Below the pieces are notes generated by a model. That model made no database searches, had not been told where the DNA came from, and was given only the letters and a program-made list of their open reading frames with translations. A DNA stretch of 64,000 nt, taken from positions 124,001 through 188,000 of the forward strand of contig NZ_BMMF01000008.1 in the NCBI RefSeq assembly GCF_014645695.1. The letters are read 5' to 3'. This document shows positions 8,545 through 17,050 of the stretch, piece after piece (positions within the stretch are counted from its first letter, which is position 1; the number at the start of each line of letters is the position of its first letter). The DNA is from Salinarimonas ramus (GTDB lineage: Bacteria > Pseudomonadota > Alphaproteobacteria > Rhizobiales > Beijerinckiaceae). The position numbers and the translations under genes were made by a program.

Positions 8545-9642
8545 TCACACCTCCCGCGTCTCGAAGTCGATGCGCGGATCGATCCAGACGTAGGTGAGAT
8601 CCGAGATCAGGTTCACGACGAGACCCACGAGCGAGAAGATGTAGAGCGTCGCGAACACGACCGGGTAGTCGCGGTTGACGATCGATTCGAACGAGAGCAG
8701 CCCGAGCCCGTCGAGCGAGAAGATCGTCTCGATGAGGAGCGAGCCCGCGAAGAAGGCGCCGATGAAGGCGCCGGGGAAGCCCGCGATGACGATGAGCATG
8801 GCGTTGCGGAACACGTGCCCGTAGAGCACCTGCCGCTCGGAGAGGCCCTTCATCCGCGCCGTCATGACGTATTGCTTGCGGATCTCGTCGAGGAACGAGT
8901 TCTTGGTGAGCAGCGTCGCGGTCGCGAAGGCGCCCAGAGCCATGGCGGTGATGGGGAGCGCGATGTGCCAGAGGTAATCGAGCGCCTTGCCGACGAGCGA
9001 GAGCTCCTCCCAATTGTCGGAGGTGAGCCCGCGCAAGGGGAAGATCTGCCAGAACGAGCCGCCGGCGAAGAGGACGATGAGCAGGATGGCGAACAGGAAG
9101 CCGGGGATGGCGTAGCCGACGATGACGATGGCCGAGGTCCACCAGTCGAAGGGCGTCCCGTCCCGCACCGCCTTCTTGATCCCCAGCGGGATCGAGATGG
9201 CGTAGGACAGGATCGTCATCCACAGGCCGAGCGTGATCGAGACGGGCAGCTTCTCGAGGATGAGGTCCACCACCGTCACGTCACGGAAATAGCTCTCCCC
9301 GAAATCGAAGCGGATGTAGTTCCACAGCATCATCCCGAAGCGCTCGTAGGCGGGCTTGTCGAAGCCGAACTGCGCCTCGAGCTCCGCGATGAACTGCGGA
9401 TCGAGCCCCTGCGCGCCGCGATAGGTGGAGGTCGTCTCCCCTCCCCCGGCGCCGCCGCCGGCGAGATCCCCGCCGCCGCCGGAGATGCGCGCCGTGGCGC
9501 CCACATCGGTGCCCTGCAGCTGCGCGATGATGCGCTCCACCGGTCCGCCGGGGGCGAACTGGATGATCACGAACGAGATCAGCATGATCCCGAACAAGGT
9601 GGGGATCATCAGGAGCAGGCGACGGGCGATATAGGCGAGCAT
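8545..9642 (-). CDS. yejB: Peptide ABC transporter permease, YejB type
   Basis: A 365-residue permease of the DppB/OppB class. It begins MLAYIARRLLLMIPTLFGIMLISFVIIQFAPGGPVE, the usual first membrane segment. A Gly/Ala-rich insert follows at about residues 50-70 before the conserved QFGFDKPAYERF region. The EAA-type loop is LDEIRKQYVMTARMKGLSE. It forms the translocation channel with YejE. It lies 97 bp after yejA; a hairpin with a T-run sits in that gap. Confidence 0.92.
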   Translation of the reverse strand: MLAYIARRLLLMIPTLFGIMLISFVIIQFAPGGPVERIIAQLQGTDVGATARISGGGGDLAGGGAGGGETTSTYRGAQGLDPQFIAELEAQFGFDKPAYERFGMMLWNYIRFDFGESYFRDVTVVDLILEKLPVSITLGLWMTILSYAISIPLGIKKAVRDGTPFDWWTSAIVIVGYAIPGFLFAILLIVLFAGGSFWQIFPLRGLTSDNWEELSLVGKALDYLWHIALPITAMALGAFATATLLTKNSFLDEIRKQYVMTARMKGLSERQVLYGHVFRNAMLIVIAGFPGAFIGAFFAGSLLIETIFSLDGLGLLSFESIVNRDYPVVFATLYIFSLVGLVVNLISDLTYVWIDPRIDFETREV

Positions 9643-9662
9643 CGGTTCCGGTCGTTCGAGAG

Positions 9663-9740
9663 GTCGCGCCGGGGCGCGACGTTACGCGCTATCGCGCCAG
9701 ACGGCAAAAAAGTTGCGTGGAAGAGGCGCCCCCCGCCTCT
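9663..9740 (-). terminator. Intercistronic hairpins after yejA (attenuator-like)
   Basis: On the minus strand a 7-bp stem (AGAGGCG / CGCCTCT, bases 9722-9740) directly follows the yejA stop. It is followed about ten bases later by a run of six T (plus-strand A-run 9706-9711). A second 7-bp stem (GTCGCGC / GCGCGAC, 9663-9680) precedes yejB. Partial termination or 3' mRNA protection here would give more binding protein than permease; that effect is inferred. Confidence 0.5.
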
Positions 9741-11647
9741 CAGCGCCGCCGCGCACGGGCCGCCTTCTCGGGATCGTACCACCAGGTGCCGACGCCGGTA
9801 CCGTAGCGCGGCTTCGTCTCCGGGCGCGAATACTCGTCCCAATAGGCGAGCCAGTCGGCGGGCTTGAACCAGGCCGGCACCATGTAGCGCCCGGCGCGCA
9901 GCACGCGGTCGAGGGCGCGCCCGCCGTGGATCACCTCCTCGCGCGTCTGCGCGTTGGCGATGACCTCGATGAGCGCGTCGACCGCAGGGTCCTGCACGCC
10001 CGACAAATTGGCCGTGCCCGGCGTCACCGCGGCCTCCGAGCCGTAGACGAGGCGCAGGCTGCCGCCCGGCGTCAGCGAGGCGCCGAAGCGCCGGGACGTC
10101 ACCTCGAAGTCGAAATCGTTCATCCGCCGCTCGTACTGCGCCGGATCGACGATGCGGGACGTCGCCTGGATGCCGAGCAGCCCGAGATTGGACTGGAAGG
10201 GCTGCGTGTGCGGCTGCAGGAAGCTCGCGAAGTCGAGGAACTCGATGGTGAAGGGCTCACCCGAGGGCAGGTGCAGCACGCTGCCGCGCCGCTCGCAGCC
10301 CGCCTCGCGCAACAGCTCGCTCGCGCGCCGCAGGAGCGCGCGATCCTGCCCCGAGCCGTCCGAGACCGGCGGTGTCCAGGCCTCGCCGAAGACCTCGTCC
10401 GGCAGCCCGGCGCGGAACGGCTCGAGCAGCGCCAGCTCCTCCGGCGAGGGCGGCCCCTCCGCCTTCAGGTCCGAGTTCTCGAAGAACGAGTGCATCCGGG
10501 CGTAGGACGAGAACATGATGTTCTCGTTCGTCCACTCGAAGTCGAAGGCGTAGATCAACGCCTCGCGGATGCGCTTGTCGGAGAACTTCGACAGGCGCGT
10601 GTTGTACCACCAGCCCTGCGGACCCTGCGGCACGGCGGTGGGGAGATCCTCGCGCACGACGCGGCCCTCGACGAAGGCCGGGAAGTCGTAGCCGCGCGCC
10701 CATTGCCGCGAGACGCTCTCCTCGTGATAGCTGAACTGCCCCGCCTTGAAGGCCTCGAAGGCGACGTCCCGATCGCGGAAATACTCGTAGCGGATGCGGT
10801 CGAAATTGATCAGGCCGACGTTCACAGGCAGGTCCGCGCCCCAGTAATCCTCGACCCGCTGGAAGCTGATCGTCCGGCCGACCTCGAAGTCGCCCACGCG
10901 ATACGGGCCCGAGCCGAGAGGCGGCTCCAGCGTCGAGGCCGTGAAGTCGCGCCCCTCCCAATAGGCCTTGGAGAAGATCGGCAGCGCGGCGACCGTGAGC
11001 GGGATGTCGCGGGTGCGGCCCTCCACGAAGCGCACCTCGACGAGATGCGGCTCGAGCGCCGTCGCGCTCTCGATCTGGCGCAGGAGCTGCGCGAGGTTCG
11101 GATGGCCCTCGTCGCGCAGGATGGTGATCGAGAAGGCGACGTCCTCGGCGGTGAGCGGCGAGCCGTCGTGGAAGCGCGCCTGCGGCCGCAGCCGCCAGCG
11201 GAAGACGAGCCCGTCGCGGGAGCGCGACACGCTCTGCGCCACGAGCCCGTAGAGCGCGTCGGGCTCGTCGGAGGAGCCCGACATCAGCGTGTCGTAGGTC
11301 GCGTCCATGCCCGCGGCGCCGTCGCCCTGCAGGACGTAGGTGTTGAGCGTGTTGAAGGTGCTGAAGTTCTGGTTCAGCCCGATCTGACGGATCTGCTGGG
11401 AGAACTCGCCGCCCTTGGGCGCCTGCGGGTTCACGTAGGGGAAATGCTTGAAGTCCGGCGGCATCTCCAGCGGGCCGAAGAGCGACATTCCGTGGCGCTC
11501 GACGAAATCCTCCTCCGTCGTGCCCACCGCGCTCACCGCATCCCAGGCCGCGCGCGCCCCGCGCGGCAGCGCCAGCGCGCCCGCCGCAGCCGCGACGCCC
11601 ATGAAGAACCCCCGGCGGCTGATCCCGCCCTTCGTCGCACGCGTCAT
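9740..11647 (-). CDS. yejA: Extracellular peptide-binding protein, YejA type (copy 1)
   Basis: A 635-residue family 5 solute-binding protein for the Yej importer. The N terminus has a twin-arginine-like motif (SRRGFF at about residues 10-15) followed by a hydrophobic run and ARA, suggesting Tat export to the periplasm. Family features include FPYVNPQAPKGGEF and the PPLGSGPYRV segment. The ATG at 11647 was chosen because it overlaps the preceding gene's stop by four bases (ATGA) and places the twin-arginine motif correctly. The upstream gene is a tandem paralogue. Confidence 0.9.
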   Translation of the reverse strand: MTRATKGGISRRGFFMGVAAAAGALALPRGARAAWDAVSAVGTTEEDFVERHGMSLFGPLEMPPDFKHFPYVNPQAPKGGEFSQQIRQIGLNQNFSTFNTLNTYVLQGDGAAGMDATYDTLMSGSSDEPDALYGLVAQSVSRSRDGLVFRWRLRPQARFHDGSPLTAEDVAFSITILRDEGHPNLAQLLRQIESATALEPHLVEVRFVEGRTRDIPLTVAALPIFSKAYWEGRDFTASTLEPPLGSGPYRVGDFEVGRTISFQRVEDYWGADLPVNVGLINFDRIRYEYFRDRDVAFEAFKAGQFSYHEESVSRQWARGYDFPAFVEGRVVREDLPTAVPQGPQGWWYNTRLSKFSDKRIREALIYAFDFEWTNENIMFSSYARMHSFFENSDLKAEGPPSPEELALLEPFRAGLPDEVFGEAWTPPVSDGSGQDRALLRRASELLREAGCERRGSVLHLPSGEPFTIEFLDFASFLQPHTQPFQSNLGLLGIQATSRIVDPAQYERRMNDFDFEVTSRRFGASLTPGGSLRLVYGSEAAVTPGTANLSGVQDPAVDALIEVIANAQTREEVIHGGRALDRVLRAGRYMVPAWFKPADWLAYWDEYSRPETKPRYGTGVGTWWYDPEKAARARRR

Positions 11648-13503
11648 CGCACGGCCCCCGTCTCGCGCGCCTTCTCCCCGTCGTACCACCAGACGGTCGG
11701 GAAGGCGGACGCCGCATAGAGCGGCATGGTTTCAGGATGTGAGAAGCGATTCCAGCGCGCCGTGCGCTGATCGCCGAGATACCATTGCGGTATCACGTAG
11801 TCGTTGTGCAGCAGCACGCGGTCGAGCGCCCGGGTCGCGGCCACCAGCTCCTCGCGGTCCTGCGCGAAGACGACGCGTTCGATCAGCGCGTCGACGGCGG
11901 GGTCGGCGATCCCGGCATAGTTCTGCGAGCCGGGGATCTCGGCGGCGCGCGAGCCCCACATGTCCCGCTGCTCGTTGCCGGGAGAGAGCGTCTGCGGCCA
12001 CAGCGACGTCGTCATGTCGAAGTCGAAGCTGCGCACGCGGTTCTGGTACTGCGCCGGGTCGACGATGCGCACGTCGAGCCGGATGCCGAGGCGCTCCAGC
12101 GCCTGCGCGTAGGGCAGCGCATAGCGCTCGTCGGTGGGCTGGAAGCCGAGGAACTCGATGTCGAAAGGCTCGCCCGTCTCGGCGTTCACCCGCCGCCCTT
12201 CCTCGACGACCCAGCCGGCCTCGCGCAGCAGGCGATCGGCCTCGCGCAGGTTCTCGCGCCTGGCCTGCGCGTCGGGGCTCGTCGGGTTCGTGTAGGGCTC
12301 GGTGAAGACGCTCTCGGGTATCTGCCCGCGATACTCCTCCAGGATCTCCAGCTCGCGCCCCTCCGGCAGGCCGGAGGAGGCGAGCTCCAGGCCCTCGAAG
12401 AACGAATCGATCCGCTCGTAGGAGCCGAAGAAGATCGTGCGGTTGATGTCCTCGAAGTCGAAGGCGAGGTTCAGCGCCCGGCGCACCCGCGCGTCCTGGA
12501 AGCGCTCCTGGCGCAGGTTGGGCGTGAAGGCCTGCATGCGCCCGGTGGAGAGGATCGGGAAGGTCTCGAGCACCACGCGCCCCTCCTCCCGCGCCGGGAA
12601 GTCGTAGGCCGTCGCCCAGTTGCGCGCCACGTTCTCGGATCGGAAATCCACCTGGTCGGCCTTGAAGGCCTCCAGCAGAACCGTCGCGTCGCGGAAATAC
12701 TCGTAGCGGACCTCGTCGAAATTGTACTTGCCCACGTTCGTCGGGTGGTCGATCGACCACGCGTCCGGCACCCGCTCGTAGACGATGGAGCGACCCGGCA
12801 CGTACTCGGCCAGGCGATAGGGCCCCGACCCGAGCGGCGGCTCGAGCGTCGTCTCGTCGGGCGCGCGCCCCTCGGCCGTGAACCAGTGCTCCGGCAGGAC
12901 GAGGAGCTGGCCCATGATCTTGGGCAGCTCGCGATTGCCCGTCACGTCGAACGAGAAGGTCACCTCGCCGGGCGCGGTCTCCTCGGCGCTCACCACGTTG
13001 GCGTAGTAGGTCATGTAGAGCGGGTTCGCCGCCTTCAGCGTCTCGAAGGACCAGATCACGTCGCGCGCGCTGATCGGCGTTCCGTCGTGCCAGCGCGCGT
13101 CCGGATCGAGGCGGAAGGTCACGCTCGAATAATCGTCCGGGAAGCGCATCGCCTCCGCGATCAGCCCGTAGGACGTCGACGGCTCGTCGAGCGCCTCGGT
13201 CATCAGGGTCTCGTAGATCAGCCCGAGGCCCGCCCCGAGGTCGCCCCGCACGCCGGCGACGATCGGGTTGAAATTGTCGAAGGAGCCGAGCGCTCCGAGC
13301 CGCACCGTCCCGTCCTTGGGTGCGTCCGGGTTCACGTAGTCGAAATGCTCGAAGCCCGGCGCGTAGCGCGGCTCGCCCATCAGGGCCGCGCCGTGGCGCC
13401 ACGCGCCGGCGCCCGGCTCCTGGGCCGGCGCGAGCGAGGGTGCGGCGATGGTCGTGATGATGCTGAACGCGAGCGCGGCGGCTTTCGGGAAGCGTCTTCT
13501 CAA
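11644..13503 (-). CDS. Extracellular peptide-binding protein, YejA type (copy 2)
   Basis: A 619-residue paralogue of the following yejA gene, sharing the HFDYVNPDAPKDGTVR and LEPPLGSGPYRL segments. The start is taken as TTG at 13503. It has a GAGGG ribosome-binding site about ten bases upstream and is followed by RRR plus a hydrophobic run ending APAQ, a Sec-type signal peptide. Further upstream in-frame codons would make a non-signal N terminus. Two binding proteins with one set of permeases suggests a widened substrate range. It is the promoter-proximal gene of the importer unit and diverges from hipB. Confidence 0.85.
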   Translation of the reverse strand: MRRRFPKAAALAFSIITTIAAPSLAPAQEPGAGAWRHGAALMGEPRYAPGFEHFDYVNPDAPKDGTVRLGALGSFDNFNPIVAGVRGDLGAGLGLIYETLMTEALDEPSTSYGLIAEAMRFPDDYSSVTFRLDPDARWHDGTPISARDVIWSFETLKAANPLYMTYYANVVSAEETAPGEVTFSFDVTGNRELPKIMGQLLVLPEHWFTAEGRAPDETTLEPPLGSGPYRLAEYVPGRSIVYERVPDAWSIDHPTNVGKYNFDEVRYEYFRDATVLLEAFKADQVDFRSENVARNWATAYDFPAREEGRVVLETFPILSTGRMQAFTPNLRQERFQDARVRRALNLAFDFEDINRTIFFGSYERIDSFFEGLELASSGLPEGRELEILEEYRGQIPESVFTEPYTNPTSPDAQARRENLREADRLLREAGWVVEEGRRVNAETGEPFDIEFLGFQPTDERYALPYAQALERLGIRLDVRIVDPAQYQNRVRSFDFDMTTSLWPQTLSPGNEQRDMWGSRAAEIPGSQNYAGIADPAVDALIERVVFAQDREELVAATRALDRVLLHNDYVIPQWYLGDQRTARWNRFSHPETMPLYAASAFPTVWWYDGEKARETGAVR

Positions 13504-13652
13504 GCGGTCCGTCCCTCTGGGCTGTCCGGATCGTGTCGGAATCGTCGTCGAGAGTATGGGGAGACCGCGGGAAGGTGTCCACATTCGGGACGTGGCCGTG
13601 GGAAGCCGCGTCGAAATCGTCGCACCCCCTGCTGCCGGGCTCGGGCCGGGCC

Positions 13653-13681
13653 TTGCGCAGCGGCGTGGAGTGTCGCATAAA
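13653..13681 (+). promoter_or_regulatory. Candidate sigma-70-type promoter for hipBA
   Basis: TTGCGC at 13653-13658 and CATAAA at 13676-13681 are separated by exactly 17 bases. The -10-like box is only six bases before the first possible hipB ATG at 13688. Transcription would then start at or near that ATG (leaderless), or give a short leader if translation begins at 13709 or 13724. Confidence 0.4.
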
Positions 13682-13687
13682 TAGAGC

Positions 13688-14062
13688 ATGAGCGGCTTCC
13701 ATGCCCCGTCCATGGATCATTCGATGCCGAAACCGCCGACGAGAGCCCTGTCGCGCCAGACCCGCGAGGCCGTCCGCCTCCTGGGGCTCGCCGTGCGCGA
13801 CCTGCGCCTGGCGCGCGGGATCACCGTCGCCGAGGTCGCCGAGCGCGCCGGGGTCTCCCGCGGTCTCGTCAACCGGGTCGAGGCCGGTGATCCCGGCACG
13901 GGCATCGGGGCGGCGTTCGAGATCGCCGCCATCGTCGGCGTTCCGCTCTTCGACCCCGACCCGAAAGTCGTCTCCCGGGAGATCGCCCTCGCCCGCGAAC
14001 GGCTCGCCCTCCTCCCCAGCGCGGCGCGCGTGCGGACCTCGGAGGTGAAGGATGACTTCTGA
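13688..14062 (+). CDS. hipB: HipB-like helix-turn-helix antitoxin/regulator
   Basis: A 124-residue Cro/C1-type HTH protein. The helix-turn-helix lies in LRLARGITVAEVAERAGVSRGLVNRVEAGDPGTGIGAAFEIAAIVG (about residues 38-83). It overlaps hipA by 11 bp, the normal HipB-HipA coupling in which HipB neutralises HipA and represses the operon. Three starts are possible (13688, 13709, 13724). The longest is listed, although none has a good ribosome-binding site and the protein could begin at MPKPPTRAL. Confidence 0.82.
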   Translation: MSGFHAPSMDHSMPKPPTRALSRQTREAVRLLGLAVRDLRLARGITVAEVAERAGVSRGLVNRVEAGDPGTGIGAAFEIAAIVGVPLFDPDPKVVSREIALARERLALLPSAARVRTSEVKDDF

Positions 14063-15332
14063 TCCGCGGGCGGAGGAGGCCTATGCCTGGATCTGGCTGC
14101 CGGGAACGACGGAGCCGGTGGTGGCGGGCCGGCTCGCACGCGAGCGGGGCGAGATCGTCTTCAATTACGGCCGGAGCTACCTCGACCGCGCCGACGCGGT
14201 CTCGGTGTTCGAGCCGGAGCTGCCCCTGCGTGCCGGCCCGCTCCGCCCGGCCGCGGGACTGACGATGGCGGGCTGCCTTCGGGACGCCGCGCCGGACGCA
14301 TGGGGCCGTCGGGTCATCCTCAACCAGCTCGGAGGCCGCCGCGACGACGACGTCGGACGGCTCGACGAGCTGACCTACCTGCTCCTCTCCGGATCGGACA
14401 GGATCGGCGCGCTCGACTTCCAGACGAGCCCGGAACGCTACGTGCCCCGCACGGCGGGAACAGCGACGCTCGACGAGCTCCTCGAGGCGGCGGAGCGCGT
14501 GGAGCGCGGGCTGCCGCTGACGCCGGACCTCGATCGGGCGCTCCTGCACGGAACCTCGCTCGGCGGCGCACGTCCCAAGGCGCTCGTCGACGACGGCCCG
14601 CGCAAGATGATCGGGAAATTCTCCTCGTCGACCGACACGTTCGACGTGGTGAGATCGGAATTCGTGGCGATGCGCCTCGCCAGACGCGCCGGGCTCGACG
14701 TCGCGCAGGTACGCCTCGTGTCCACGTCGGGCAAGGACGTGCTCCTCGTCGAGCGCTTCGACCGGACCAGGAGCGACGCCGGCTGGCAGCGGCACGCCGT
14801 GGTCTCGGCCCTGACGCTGCTCGGGCTGGACGAGATGATGGGGCGGTACGCCAGCTACGAGGATCTCGCCGAGATCGTCCGCCGTCGCTTCGCCGAACCG
14901 CGCAAAGCGCTGCGGGAGCTCTTCGGGCGCCTGGTGTTCAACGTCCTGAGCGGGAACACGGACGACCACGCCCGCAATCACGCCGCCTTCTGGACCGGTA
15001 CGACCCTGGCATTCACGCCCGCATACGACATCTGCCCGCAGCCGCGCACGGGCGGAGAAGCGAGCCAGGCGATGCTGATCTGCGGAGACGATCGCCTGAG
15101 CCGGCTCGCGACCTGCCTGCGGGCGGCGCCGGCCTTCCAGCTCGATGCATCGGAGGCCGAGGAGCTGATGATCCGTCAGATCGACGCGATCGTGACAGGC
15201 TTCGACACCGTCTGCCGCGAGGCCGGGCTCGGTCCCGCGCAGAGCGAGCTTCTGCGGCGACGCGCCTTCCTCACGCCCGTGATCTTCGAGGGCGCATCGC
15301 AGCACCTTCGCGACCGCGCACCCGTCTGGTGA
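14052..15332 (+). CDS. hipA: HipA-like serine/threonine kinase toxin
   Basis: A 426-residue HipA-family kinase, close to the 440 residues of the Escherichia coli protein. An N-terminal subdomain precedes the kinase core. Recognisable motifs are the glycine-rich loop TSLGGARPKALV, a lysine strand (MIGKFSSS), LVFNVLSGNTDDHARNHA with the catalytic Asp and Asn, and AYDICPQ with the metal-binding Asp. Known HipA proteins phosphorylate glutamyl-tRNA synthetase and cause growth arrest or persistence; the target here is not predictable. All catalytic residues appear intact. Confidence 0.88.
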   Translation: MTSDPRAEEAYAWIWLPGTTEPVVAGRLARERGEIVFNYGRSYLDRADAVSVFEPELPLRAGPLRPAAGLTMAGCLRDAAPDAWGRRVILNQLGGRRDDDVGRLDELTYLLLSGSDRIGALDFQTSPERYVPRTAGTATLDELLEAAERVERGLPLTPDLDRALLHGTSLGGARPKALVDDGPRKMIGKFSSSTDTFDVVRSEFVAMRLARRAGLDVAQVRLVSTSGKDVLLVERFDRTRSDAGWQRHAVVSALTLLGLDEMMGRYASYEDLAEIVRRRFAEPRKALRELFGRLVFNVLSGNTDDHARNHAAFWTGTTLAFTPAYDICPQPRTGGEASQAMLICGDDRLSRLATCLRAAPAFQLDASEAEELMIRQIDAIVTGFDTVCREAGLGPAQSELLRRRAFLTPVIFEGASQHLRDRAPVW

Positions 15333-15423
15333 CGCCCAAGCTCACCCTGCGCCTGCGCATTCCATTTGCATCGGCGCCCCGGCACGCCAAATCATGGGGA
15401 GCGGACGGTGCGGAGGCGAGGTC

Positions 15424-16173
15424 ATGAGGGACGGCAAGCGGGGAAATCCGCTCTCGAAGGTGGGCGAGACGCGGCCGCAGGCGCGCGCCGGCGGCGGGGC
15501 CGTGGACGCGTTCCTCGAGGAGGCGCGGGCGCTGGCACCCGCGCCGCCGCGGGAGGGCCGCGGACGCCTCGTCTTCGCGCTCGACGCCACGATGAGCCGT
15601 CAGCCCACCTGGGATCTCGCCTGCGGCCTCCAGGCGCAGATGTTCGAGACGACCTCGGCGGTGGGCGGGCTCGACGTGCAGCTCCTCTATTTCCGCGGGC
15701 TCGGGGAGTGCCGGGCCTCGCGCTGGGTCGGCGAGCCCAAGGCGCTGACCTCGCTGATGACCGGGCTCGAGGTCCGCGGCGGGCAGACGCAGATCGCCCG
15801 CGCGCTCTCGCACGTGCGCAAGGAGGCGCGGGAGGGACGCGTCGACGCCTTCGTCTACGTGGGCGACGCCTTCGAGGACGAGATCGACACGGTCTGCGCC
15901 CGCGCCGGCGAGCTCGGGCTTCTCGGCGTCAAGGGCTTCGTCTTCCAGGAAGGCCGCGATCCGAACGCCGAGCGCGGCCTTCGCGAGATCGCCAAGCTGA
16001 CCGGCGGCGCCTATGCGCGCTTCGACGCCGGCGCGGCGGAGACGCTCGCGGGCCTCTTGCGCGCGGCCGCCGCCTATGCGAGCGGCGGGCGGGACGGTCT
16101 CGCGCGGCTCGCCGCGCGCGAGCCGCAGGCGCGCAGCCTCCTCGCCGACATGTCCGGCGGAGGCGGGCGGTGA
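15424..16173 (+). CDS. VWA-like domain protein
   Basis: A 249-residue soluble protein with a von Willebrand A-like fold signature. LVFALDATMSRQPTW resembles the DxSxS metal site but with Asp-Ala-Thr-Met-Ser, and GGQTQIARAL provides the later Thr-like position. VDAFVYVGDAFED is the last core strand. There is no signal peptide or membrane segment. The ATG at 15424 is preferred over 15394. It is followed after 40 bp by a membrane J-domain protein, and the pair is probably cotranscribed. Function unknown. Confidence 0.7.
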   Translation: MRDGKRGNPLSKVGETRPQARAGGGAVDAFLEEARALAPAPPREGRGRLVFALDATMSRQPTWDLACGLQAQMFETTSAVGGLDVQLLYFRGLGECRASRWVGEPKALTSLMTGLEVRGGQTQIARALSHVRKEAREGRVDAFVYVGDAFEDEIDTVCARAGELGLLGVKGFVFQEGRDPNAERGLREIAKLTGGAYARFDAGAAETLAGLLRAAAAYASGGRDGLARLAAREPQARSLLADMSGGGGR

Positions 16174-16212
16174 GCGTCGACCGGCGAAGGTAGAGGAGGC
16201 CGTGGCCCGCCG

Positions 16213-16932
16213 ATGATCACGCTCATGTACGGCTTGGCCGCCTTCGTGGCGTTCTGGTGGCTGATGCGCGCCTTCGCCAAGTCGAACCCCAAGGATCTCT
16301 CGCGCCTCGTCAAGCGCATCGGCGGCGGCGCGCTCATCGCCGTCTCGGTGCTCCTGGCCGTGCGCGGGCGCATCGACATGGCGATCCTCACGAGCGGCTT
16401 CGGCGCGTGGCTCCTCGGATGGAGCCTCCCGTGGGCGCGCGCCATCCCCGGCCTGGGCGGCGGCTCGAAGTCGTCGGGCCAGGTCTCGCGCGTGCGCTCC
16501 GCCATGCTCGAGATGGAGCTCTGCCACGACAGCGGCGACATGGACGGCACGGTCCTCGCCGGCAGCCACAGCGGCAAGCGGCTCTCGCAGCTCGACGAGG
16601 CGGCTCTGCAGGAGCTCTACCGCGAGGCGGCCGCGCGCGATGCCGACGGGGTGCGCCTGCTACAGGCGTATTTCGACCGCCGGTTTCCCGGATGGCGTGA
16701 GAACGCGCAGGGTGACGCTGACGCGGGGGCGGCTCGCGAGACGAAGCCGGGCGCGATGTCGGAAGAGGAGGCCTACCAGATCCTGGGGCTTGAGCCGGGG
16801 GCGGACGCCCAGGCCGTTCGCCGCGCGCACCGGAGCCTGATGATGAAGCTCCACCCCGACCAGGGGGGCTCGACCTATCTCGCGGCCCGGGTGAACGAGG
16901 CCAAGGAAGTCCTTCTGAGCAGACATCGCTGA
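16213..16932 (+). CDS. Membrane-anchored J-domain protein
   Basis: A 239-residue protein with two N-terminal hydrophobic segments (about residues 2-20 and 35-75), a linker, and a C-terminal J domain at about 183-239. The J domain carries the essential HPD triad at 215-217 (KLHPDQGGS). Anchor first and J domain last is the layout of mitochondrial Tim14/Pam18 and their alphaproteobacterial relatives, which stimulate DnaK/Hsp70 at the membrane. The middle part includes a tellurite-resistance-like or unknown region (SGKRLSQLDEAALQELYREA). Likely partner of the upstream VWA-like gene. Confidence 0.8.
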   Translation: MITLMYGLAAFVAFWWLMRAFAKSNPKDLSRLVKRIGGGALIAVSVLLAVRGRIDMAILTSGFGAWLLGWSLPWARAIPGLGGGSKSSGQVSRVRSAMLEMELCHDSGDMDGTVLAGSHSGKRLSQLDEAALQELYREAAARDADGVRLLQAYFDRRFPGWRENAQGDADAGAARETKPGAMSEEEAYQILGLEPGADAQAVRRAHRSLMMKLHPDQGGSTYLAARVNEAKEVLLSRHR

Positions 16933-17006
16933 TACTCCACGCGCGAGGTCTCTGGGATATGTCGGAGGCGGGAAGGCCGTTCTGGCCGCCGCGGGGGAGC
17001 CGGCCG

Positions 17007-17027
17007 CCCGCCGCTGGAACGCGGCGG
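17007..17027. terminator. Hairpin between convergent genes
   Basis: A GC-only stem (CCGCCGC / GCGGCGG) with a loop of about six bases lies between the convergent J-domain and carboxypeptidase genes. No T-run follows; weak candidate terminator. Confidence 0.3.
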
Positions 17028-17050
17028 CGGGAAGCGGTCCCGGCGATCCG

